A stretch of DNA of 14,570 nt from Opitutaceae bacterium UBA2377 (GTDB lineage Bacteria > Verrucomicrobiota > Verrucomicrobiia > Opitutales > Opitutaceae): positions 228-14,797 of the forward strand of contig DDSZ01000018.1 in NCBI GenBank assembly GCA_002344205.1, given 5' to 3'. Below, in pieces: positions 6,675 to 14,570 of the stretch. The notes beneath the pieces were generated by a model, which saw only the letters and a list, made by a program, of their open reading frames with translations, had not been told where the DNA came from and did not search any database. The stretch's first letter is position 1; each line of letters starts with the position of its first letter. A program made the position numbers and the translations under genes.

Positions 6675-7877
6675 TCAGCGCCGGCGCAACCGCGCCACGT
6701 AAAAGCCGTCGGTGTCATTTTGCGCGGGCAGGATGAGCAGGCCGGTGCCGTCCCAAATGCATCCGAAACGCGCGGCCGGCTCCTGCACGACAAAGTCCGG
6801 GTTTTCCGCAAGAAACTGCTCCACGACGCCGGTGTTTTCCGTGTGCGCCAACGAGCAGGTCGCATAGATCAGGTGCCCGCCGGGCCGGACCAAGCGGGCA
6901 TATTGGCCAAGGAGGGCGTGCTGGCGGGAGGCCTGCAGGGCGAGCGTGGCCGGGGAAGTGCTCCATTTCAAATGCGGGGAGCGTCGCCAGGTGCCGGAGC
7001 CGCTGCAGGGCGCGTCCACCAGCACGCCGTCGTAGGACTCGGTGGGTTGCGTCGTAAGGATGCGCAGTTGGCCGAGTCCGGCCCGGTCCGCGCGCCGGCC
7101 GAGCTCGGCCAAGGCGGCGGGCCGGATATCGTGGGCATCCACGCGGGCGTCCGGACCGAGCATCCGGGCCAGTTGGAGTGTTTTGCCGCCGGCGCCGGCG
7201 CAGGCATCCAACCAATGGTCGGCGGTGGAGAGCCCGGCGCTCTCAAGGATGAGCTGCGAGCCGAGGTCTTGGATTTCAAAGCGTCCCTCGGCATAGGCCG
7301 TGGTCTTGGTGACATCGGCTTCGGTCTGCAGTTCCCAAGCGGTTGGCAACGGACCGGAGGCACGCCATGTCCAGCCGTGTTGGGCGAACTCGGCCGCGAC
7401 CGTTTCCGGCTGGTCGGTCTGGAGACGCAGCCAAAGCGGGGCCCGGCGGTGCAACGCATCGATTTCGTCATCAGCCAACACGGCCGGGCATTCCGCCTGC
7501 ACCCAATCGGGAAGCAGTGCGGCGGTGCTGCACTGCAGGTGGGCGGCCTTTCCCGCCACGCTGTCGGGGCAAGGCGGCCATGCGGAATTCAGCGCGGCGC
7601 GGTAAGCGATCGTGGCCGGAGTCTCCGCGGCCAACCAAGCGGTGACATCGGCGGCGCGCTCGGGATCGCTTTGCAGCAGCGGCTCAATCCAGGGCAGATA
7701 GCGTGAGACCGTGTATAGCAGCTCGCGGTAGAGCCGGCGGTCGCGGGAGCCGAAAGATCGTTCCCGCGCGAGCAATTGCTGCACCTGCCGGGGAAAGCCC
7801 GGATTTCCCCGCCACCGGGTGCGCAGGGCGGCGGCGAGTCGCAGGAAGGTCTGGCGCTGGCTGCCGGTCACGTTCAT
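6675..7877 (-). CDS. RsmB/NOP-family SAM-dependent RNA cytosine-5 methyltransferase
   Basis: Transfers a methyl group from SAM to C5 of a cytosine, probably in rRNA, in the cytoplasm. The product is 400 residues. The first ~75 residues (for example SFGSRDRRLYRELLYTVSRY) resemble the NusB-like N-terminal domain of RsmB/Sun. SAM motif I is DACAGAGGKT (224-233). Motif IV is VDAPCSGSG (287-295) with Cys291, the release cysteine in this family, and motif VI is YATCS (338-342) with Cys341, the expected nucleophile. The C-terminus GFYVARLRRR matches the family's usual GFF.A.L ending. It starts at an ATG 27 bases after the lptD stop and ends 42 bases before scpA, consistent with cotranscription. The exact target base (RsmB itself or a paralogue) cannot be settled by eye. 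Confidence 0.9.
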   Translation of the reverse strand: MNVTGSQRQTFLRLAAALRTRWRGNPGFPRQVQQLLARERSFGSRDRRLYRELLYTVSRYLPWIEPLLQSDPERAADVTAWLAAETPATIAYRAALNSAWPPCPDSVAGKAAHLQCSTAALLPDWVQAECPAVLADDEIDALHRRAPLWLRLQTDQPETVAAEFAQHGWTWRASGPLPTAWELQTEADVTKTTAYAEGRFEIQDLGSQLILESAGLSTADHWLDACAGAGGKTLQLARMLGPDARVDAHDIRPAALAELGRRADRAGLGQLRILTTQPTESYDGVLVDAPCSGSGTWRRSPHLKWSTSPATLALQASRQHALLGQYARLVRPGGHLIYATCSLAHTENTGVVEQFLAENPDFVVQEPAARFGCIWDGTGLLILPAQNDTDGFYVARLRRR

Positions 7878-7904
7878 GGCTGGACAGATACCCGCCGCAC
7901 GGGG

Positions 7905-10052
7905 TCAGAAGCCCAGCACTTCCACACGCAGGCTGAGACCAAAGCTGCTTTCACGGCGGGGGCCGTCGTAGAAAGTCGCGAGATATTCAATGATCCAGGT
8001 GTTGTGCAGGTTTTGCCTGAGGCCGAAGGCCTGCTCGTTGAAGCGGCGCTGACGGGCATCGTAGTGAAACCGGGCGACGGTTTCGTAAGCTTCGTTGAGC
8101 CGCAGCCGCGGACTGACGACATACTCCTCGATCTGTCCGCGCAGATAATGGCTCGAGAAGCGGAGCGCCCAAGCGTCGCCGTCGCGGAGAGTCAGGCCGG
8201 TGTTGAACTCCTGCAAGGTGTGCTGCTGCGTGGAAAATGACTGGTAGAGTTCAAACTCCAGCCACGGGGCCGGAGTGAGATTGAGGCCGGCGTGGATCGA
8301 GGAGAGGCGGCGCTCGCCGGCGGGGCGATCGTCGAGCCGCAGGTCGGCGGCAAGATTGAAGGCAAGCAGATCGCGTGAACCATAAACGGCGTCGCGTGTT
8401 TGGAGGGTGTTGTCCACGCCGAGGCGGAGGGTGTGCATGGGGCCGAGATCATCGACATGGCGGATGTCACCGAGCCCCAGCGTCGGCAGGTAGGTCATGA
8501 ACGTGCGCCGGTCGATGGGCGGGATAAAGGCGCGCCCGCGCTCCGCATTCGGCACGTAACGGTAGGAAAAGCGGGGGGTCACCAGATGGCGCAGGCCGTC
8601 GATCTTCCAAATCTCATTCTTGTAATCAAACACGGCGCTGCCGCGCAGCTCGCCATCGAGGCCGATTTCGCCGAGCGCGCGGGTGTAGTCGCCGCGCCCG
8701 CCGGTGCCCCGGGCATAGTGCGTGAGGCGTCCGCCGAGCACGGGAGCGAAGCTCAACCACGGGCGCGGCGCCAAGCTGCCTTGCACGGCGTAATATGCGT
8801 CAAAACGGTCGCTGCGTAGCGTCGGACCGCCGCCCGGGGGGCTTTCTTGCAAAGCGGCGAAGCTGCCCCGGAAGCGATGGTAGAGGCCGGGGGCGAGCGC
8901 CTGCGGCAGAAGCTCAAAGCTGATCTCCGGCAGGCGCTCCTGCACGCGGTGATAGGAGTTCGGCTGCACGCGCAGGAACAGCGAGCTGAACGCATTGGTC
9001 CCGGTGTGGATGGCCTCGAGGTAGCTGTCGGGTTCCTGAACCGCATAAAACTCCTGCGGCCGGAAATCGCGGAGGATCTCGGAGTCGCGCCAATAGTTGA
9101 GCTGGGCGGTGAGTTTTAACTGCTCGGTGAATTCCTGGGCGTGCCACCATTGCACATAGGCCCGCTGGGCCGGCACGGCGCGCCCGAGCACATCGGTGAA
9201 CCGGTCACCGCGGTCGTTGATGAAGCCGGATTTAAGGTCGCCGTGGATGGTCCGGCCGGCGCGGTCGAGTTCGTAGTGGGCGGAAGGGCCCGCCATCAGG
9301 CCGCGTTTGGTGTAGAGCCCGAGCGAGGCTCCCAGCCGGGTGTCTTCGCTGAAAGGGAAATGCATGCCGGCTTCGCCAAACAGGCCGAGCGAGGAACGGT
9401 AGCCGGCGGAAAGCGACACATAGGAGATGAAGGGCAAATTGAGCCGATGGGAAACCCGCGGCAGGCTTATGGGCTGGATCGAGCCGACGCCCAGCCGTGC
9501 TTGGGTGGCGCTGATGCGGCCGTCGGCCTCGTAAGTGAGTTCGGCGGCCTTGAGCGTGGGTTGATAGGGTCCGGGCTCACGGATGGAGGCGGTTGCATCC
9601 GTGATCACGACCCGGTCCGGTGTGCCTCCGGCCGAGCGGCCGGAGAGGTAGTAAGGATGGGTGCCAAGCCGCGGGCGGGTGAGGGTAAAAGTGCGGTCGG
9701 TGCGCCGGTAAGTGATGTGGTCGGCAAGGATGCGCTGGGCACCGCGCGTGAACCGCACGGCACCGGTGGCGACGACAGATCCGGCGGTCGCCTGATAGCG
9801 GATTTCATCGGCCTCGATCAGCACTTCACCATCGGTGAAGCGCGCCTCGCCGGTCATGATCACCTCGCCGGTGCGATCATCGTAGCCGGTGGTCCGGGCC
9901 GACAGCTCCGAAGACGCCGCGCCGGCGGGCGCAGCCGCGAGCAGGGCTGGCGTGAGCAAAAACAGCAGTTTTAGGCAAAGGCGGATCAAGCAGCGCGCAG
10001 CAAAGGCCGGGGGCAAAGGGCAGGCAAGCTCCCATGCGATGTGGTCTGGCAT
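7905..10052 (-). CDS. lptD: LPS-assembly protein LptD (OstA)
   Basis: Outer-membrane beta-barrel that, with LptE, inserts lipopolysaccharide into the outer leaflet. The 715-residue product starts at the ATG 10052-10050. A basic, hydrophobic signal sequence (~19-45, ARCLIRLCLKLLFLLTPALL then AAAPAGA) suggests cleavage near Ala45. An OstA/LptA-like jellyroll follows at ~55-175 (TGEVIMTGEARFTDGEVLIE, ATGAVRF). The rest alternates in barrel fashion (SYVSLSAGYRSSLGLFGEAG, GLNLTPAPWLEFELYQSFS) and ends in Phe715, the usual C-terminal outer-membrane signal. The mature part has no cysteine, unlike E. coli LptD with its disulfides. The open frame continues upstream into 11801 only as antisense of ppc. 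It heads the minus-strand cluster and diverges from ppc. The N-terminus before the signal core is unusually long, so a slightly later start is possible. Confidence 0.87.
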   Translation of the reverse strand: MPDHIAWELACPLPPAFAARCLIRLCLKLLFLLTPALLAAAPAGAASSELSARTTGYDDRTGEVIMTGEARFTDGEVLIEADEIRYQATAGSVVATGAVRFTRGAQRILADHITYRRTDRTFTLTRPRLGTHPYYLSGRSAGGTPDRVVITDATASIREPGPYQPTLKAAELTYEADGRISATQARLGVGSIQPISLPRVSHRLNLPFISYVSLSAGYRSSLGLFGEAGMHFPFSEDTRLGASLGLYTKRGLMAGPSAHYELDRAGRTIHGDLKSGFINDRGDRFTDVLGRAVPAQRAYVQWWHAQEFTEQLKLTAQLNYWRDSEILRDFRPQEFYAVQEPDSYLEAIHTGTNAFSSLFLRVQPNSYHRVQERLPEISFELLPQALAPGLYHRFRGSFAALQESPPGGGPTLRSDRFDAYYAVQGSLAPRPWLSFAPVLGGRLTHYARGTGGRGDYTRALGEIGLDGELRGSAVFDYKNEIWKIDGLRHLVTPRFSYRYVPNAERGRAFIPPIDRRTFMTYLPTLGLGDIRHVDDLGPMHTLRLGVDNTLQTRDAVYGSRDLLAFNLAADLRLDDRPAGERRLSSIHAGLNLTPAPWLEFELYQSFSTQQHTLQEFNTGLTLRDGDAWALRFSSHYLRGQIEEYVVSPRLRLNEAYETVARFHYDARQRRFNEQAFGLRQNLHNTWIIEYLATFYDGPRRESSFGLSLRVEVLGF

Positions 10053-10100
10053 ACTTTTCGCTTTCAGGCGCCGAATTCGCGCCGCAAGGTAGTCACGACC
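10053..10100. promoter_or_regulatory. 48-bp divergent spacer between lptD and ppc
   Basis: Both start codons face away from this short GC-rich stretch, so at least one promoter must reach into a coding region or the two overlap. An imperfect palindrome GGCGCCGAATTCGCGCC at 10067-10083 has a CGAATTCG core and GGCG/CGCC arms, with one extra C on the left. It sits between the starts and could be an operator, but no known regulator site is recognised. Confidence 0.35.
10086..10090 (+). promoter_or_regulatory. Shine-Dalgarno of ppc
   Basis: AAGGT ends 10 bases before the ATG at 10101. It supports this start rather than the in-frame GTG at 10041, which would lie inside the lptD start. Confidence 0.55.
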
Positions 10101-12857
10101 ATGGCAACACCAAATCCCAAGCGCACCGCCTCCGCCCTGAGCGAACTGGCGCGATTGCGCCATGCTGTGCGCGAGCTGGGCCAGGCGCTCGGGCAGGTAA
10201 TCACGCGGTTGGAAGGAGTGGAGGCGTTTGAGACGGTGGAGCGGCTGCGCGGGCTGGCCAAGGCTACCCGGGCGGGGGACCCCGTCGCGGCCGGCAAACT
10301 GGCCGCGCAGGTGGCGCAGCTTACGCCCGCCGAGGCGCAGACGCAGGCGATGGCGTTCACGCTCTATTTTGAACTCGTCAATCTCGCCGAGGAGAATTTC
10401 CGGATCATGTTGCTGCGCCGCCGGCGCAACCAGCCGGATGGTCATGGCCGTCCGGCGCTGCGCGAATCCATCGAGGCTGCGGTGCAGCAGCTCAAGGCCC
10501 GGGGGGTAAAACCCGGGGCGATGCAAGCGCTGGTTGACCGTATGCGGATCGAGCTGGTCTTCACGGCCCATCCGACGGAATCGAAGCGACGCACGTTGCT
10601 CACCAAGCTCCAGCGACTGGCCGAGGTGCTGCGCCAGCGCACGCATCCCGAACTGGCGGCGGACCCGGCCATGCTTGATCCGGAGACAGTGGAGCGGGAG
10701 ATCGTTTCGCTCTGGCTGACCGACCGCAGCCGCGTGGCCCGGCCCGAGGTCGAGGATGAGGCCCGCACGGGACTCTGGTATCACGACACCGTGCTGTATG
10801 CGACTCTGCCGCGCCTGCAGGCGGACTTGGAAGCATCGCTGGCCCGGCATTATCCGGGGGTGAAGGCGCCCGGACGCTGGCTTACCTTTGGCTCGTGGAT
10901 GGGCGGTGACCGGGATGGAAATCCCAATGTCACCGCCGCGGTCACTGCCGAGGTGCTGCGATTGCACCGCCGGTTGGCGATTGAAAAAATGCGGCTGGCG
11001 GCCCGCGACCTTGCCCGGTCGCTGACCGTGAGCGACCGACGCGACAACGTGGTGCCGGCCTTGAAGCGGGGCCTGCGCGAAAAGCTGCACCTGACGCAGC
11101 ATTTGGAAGACTTGCAGCGCCGATATCCGCACGAGCCCTACCGGTTGCTGCTGGGGGTGCTGCGGGAAAGACTGCGCCAAGCGGTGGAAGAAACCAGAGG
11201 CCCGGATTTTCTTGCCGCCGAAGGCAGGGCGGGGCCGGCATTCAGCGCCCAGACCGTGGCGGAAACTTTTGACGCGATTCACAACAGCCTGGCGGCCGGC
11301 CGCGGCGAGATGTTGGTGCGCGGTGAGCTGCGCGACGCACGGCGGCAGATCGAGGTCTTTGGCCTGCACACCGCCCGGCTCGATTTGCGCCAGCACTCGG
11401 CGCTGCATGAGGAGGCGGTCGCCGCATTGCTGGACCGCCGCGATTATCCCAAATTGCCCGAAGGCGAAAAAGTGGCGTTGTTGCTGGAGGCGACTCCGAA
11501 GCTTGCACCGCTGAGCGCCGAAGCGTTGCAGGCCCTGCCGGCGACAGCCCGGACCGTATTGGAGCCCTTGGCTTTGGTTTGTCGGGCGCAGGAACAGATC
11601 GGCCGGGAGGCGCTGGGGATTTATGTGATCAGCATGACCGCGGCGGTGTCCGACCTGCTGGAGGCGGAGCTGCTCATGACCGCGACCCAAGCGGACCTGC
11701 CGGTGGCACCGTTGTTTGAAACGCTGGATGACCTGCGGCGGGCGCCGGCAATCCTGAAGGAGTATTTTTCCCTGCCGGGTAGGAAGCCGGCGCACCAGCA
11801 TGTCATGTTGGGGTATTCCGACAGCAACAAGGACTGCGGCTACCTGACCGCGAACTGGGCCTTATATCAGGCGCAGGATGAAATCGCCCGGGTTGGCCGG
11901 ACCGAGGGCGTGCGGATGACCCTGTTTCACGGCCGTGGCGGCAGCATCGCCCGCGGAGGCGGCCCCGCGGCAAAGGCCATCCTGGCCCAGCCGGTCGGCT
12001 TGGCCGACGGGGGCATCCGGGTGACCGAGCAGGGCGAGGTGTTGTCCACCCGCTATCATGATCCCGATCTGGCCCACCGTATTCTGGAGCAGATGGCCTA
12101 TGGCGTCATGCTGGGTATCCATGCGACGGAAACTCCAGTGTCGTTGCCGGAGGATTGGTCCGCAGCGATGGAGACGATGGCGAAGGCCGGCTACGAGGCC
12201 TACGCGGCCCTCGTGCACAAGGATCCGGAGTTTCTCGAATTCTGGCGGCAGGCCACACCCATCGATGAGATCGGCAACCTGAAGCTGGGTTCGCGGCCAA
12301 CGTATCGCCGGGCGACCACGAGCGTCGAGGATCTGCGGGCCATCCCGTGGGTCTTTTCGTGGATGCAGAGCCGGTTTAATTTTCCCGGCTGGTTTGGCCT
12401 TGGCAGCGGGTTGCAGGCGGTGCTGGCGCGCGGCGCGGCCGGCCGGCGATTGTTGCGCACGATGCACCGGGAGTGGACTTTTTTCCAGACTCTGATCGAC
12501 AACGCACAATTGACCATGCGCAAGGCCGACATGGGCATCGCCACGCTCTATGCCGGACTCGTGCCGGAGGCCCGGATTCGCAAACGCATCCATGGGATCC
12601 TGCTGGATGAGTTTGCCCGCACCGAGCGCGCCATCCTCGCGATTACGGGCGAGCGCAAGTTGCTGGGGCGCGAGCCGGTCCTGCTGAAATCGGTGGAGCT
12701 GCGCAATCCCTACATCGACCCGCTGAACTACATCCAGGTCGAGATGCTGCGCCGGCTGCGCGGCGGCCGTTTGACGGAAGCAGAGACGGTGGAGGCGCGG
12801 GCGGTGGTGGAGCTGACGATCAGCGGCATCTCAGGCGGTTTGAAAAATACGGGCTAG
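10101..12857 (+). CDS. ppc: Phosphoenolpyruvate carboxylase
   Basis: Cytosolic anaplerotic enzyme that carboxylates phosphoenolpyruvate with bicarbonate to oxaloacetate. The product is 918 residues, close to the ~880-970 usual for the family. Catalytic TAHPTE contains His157 (E. coli His138). GGDRDGNPN is at 268-276, GYSDSNKD with Lys577 is at 571-578, and FHGRGGSIARGGGP at 609-622 carries His610, Arg612 and Arg618. The C-terminus is the canonical NTG (916-918); in E. coli the corresponding Asn binds the inhibitor aspartate, so feedback inhibition by aspartate is plausible. The ATG at 10101 has a Shine-Dalgarno and yields MATPNPKRTA. It diverges from lptD and glgB follows after 24 bases on the same strand, suggesting a small carbon-metabolism operon. 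No frameshift or missing catalytic residue is seen. Confidence 0.97.
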   Translation: MATPNPKRTASALSELARLRHAVRELGQALGQVITRLEGVEAFETVERLRGLAKATRAGDPVAAGKLAAQVAQLTPAEAQTQAMAFTLYFELVNLAEENFRIMLLRRRRNQPDGHGRPALRESIEAAVQQLKARGVKPGAMQALVDRMRIELVFTAHPTESKRRTLLTKLQRLAEVLRQRTHPELAADPAMLDPETVEREIVSLWLTDRSRVARPEVEDEARTGLWYHDTVLYATLPRLQADLEASLARHYPGVKAPGRWLTFGSWMGGDRDGNPNVTAAVTAEVLRLHRRLAIEKMRLAARDLARSLTVSDRRDNVVPALKRGLREKLHLTQHLEDLQRRYPHEPYRLLLGVLRERLRQAVEETRGPDFLAAEGRAGPAFSAQTVAETFDAIHNSLAAGRGEMLVRGELRDARRQIEVFGLHTARLDLRQHSALHEEAVAALLDRRDYPKLPEGEKVALLLEATPKLAPLSAEALQALPATARTVLEPLALVCRAQEQIGREALGIYVISMTAAVSDLLEAELLMTATQADLPVAPLFETLDDLRRAPAILKEYFSLPGRKPAHQHVMLGYSDSNKDCGYLTANWALYQAQDEIARVGRTEGVRMTLFHGRGGSIARGGGPAAKAILAQPVGLADGGIRVTEQGEVLSTRYHDPDLAHRILEQMAYGVMLGIHATETPVSLPEDWSAAMETMAKAGYEAYAALVHKDPEFLEFWRQATPIDEIGNLKLGSRPTYRRATTSVEDLRAIPWVFSWMQSRFNFPGWFGLGSGLQAVLARGAAGRRLLRTMHREWTFFQTLIDNAQLTMRKADMGIATLYAGLVPEARIRKRIHGILLDEFARTERAILAITGERKLLGREPVLLKSVELRNPYIDPLNYIQVEMLRRLRGGRLTEAETVEARAVVELTISGISGGLKNTG
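12579..12599 (+). repeat. 21-bp exact direct repeat, copy 2 (inside ppc)
   Basis: Identical over 21 bases to 4010-4030 in the TPR-like gene and read in the same frame (Arg-Lys-Arg-Ile-His-Gly-Ile, PEPC residues 827-833). The two proteins are otherwise unrelated around it. Confidence 0.9.
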
Positions 12858-12881
12858 ACCCCGCCAACGCGCCCACCCACG

Positions 12882-14570
<1,689 letters not shown>

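Noticed and set aside
5835..7706. A 623-codon plus-strand open frame
   Set aside because: Antisense shadow of scpA and the RNA methyltransferase gene, both with clear family motifs on the minus strand.
9141..9974. A 277-codon plus-strand open frame rich in Gly
   Set aside because: Codon-aligned antisense of lptD with no recognisable domain.
7905..11801. A 1298-codon minus-strand open frame, as if lptD were fused to a large N-terminal region
   Set aside because: The part upstream of 10052 is codon-aligned antisense of ppc, is Gln/Arg/Leu/His rich without domain character, and a signal peptide begins right after the ATG at 10052.

Overview
This window looks like an ordinary chromosomal housekeeping segment of a GC-rich, Gram-negative, menaquinone-using bacterium. 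An LptD-type outer-membrane protein implies an LPS-bearing outer membrane, and MenA implies menaquinone. The gene mix, with a NosF-like ABC pair next to a membrane-anchored TPR-like protein and many GTG/TTG starts, fits a verrucomicrobial (Opitutales/Opitutaceae-like) genome. That placement is inference, since no rRNA or species marker is present.

Layout. The left edge holds the 3' end of ahcY (+), which meets a tRNA-Ser(GCU) gene (-) at a shared, almost perfectly symmetrical terminator. Upstream of the tRNA on the minus strand is an unrecognised acidic protein gene. A 117-bp divergent spacer separates it from a tightly overlapping plus-strand operon: acylphosphatase, ABC ATPase, ABC-2-type permease and a membrane-anchored TPR-like protein. 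A T-rich spacer of 219 bp with two small hairpins precedes menA (+, TTG start). MenA converges on a five-gene minus-strand cluster with only 4 bp between stop codons. Read in its own direction this cluster is lptD, RsmB/NOP-family RNA methyltransferase, scpA, an unrecognised 82-residue protein and trxA. lptD and ppc (+) diverge from a 48-bp spacer containing an imperfect palindrome. ppc is followed after 24 bp by glgB, which runs off the right edge after its catalytic triad.

How the genes relate. The plus-strand ABC operon is probably one translationally coupled unit that exports or processes something unknown. The minus-strand cluster mixes envelope assembly (LptD), RNA modification, chromosome condensation (ScpA) and redox (TrxA). 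ppc-glgB pairs anaplerotic carbon fixation with glycogen branching. I see no phage, IS element, CRISPR array, toxin-antitoxin pair or defence cassette, and nothing that amounts to a new multi-gene system. The items most worth a second look are the two unrecognised proteins, the TPR-like partner of the ABC pair, the cysteine-free mature LptD, a 21-bp exact in-frame repeat shared by two unrelated genes, and the palindrome between lptD and ppc.

No gene-free stretch exceeds 300 bases. All long open frames opposite real genes are codon-aligned antisense shadows.
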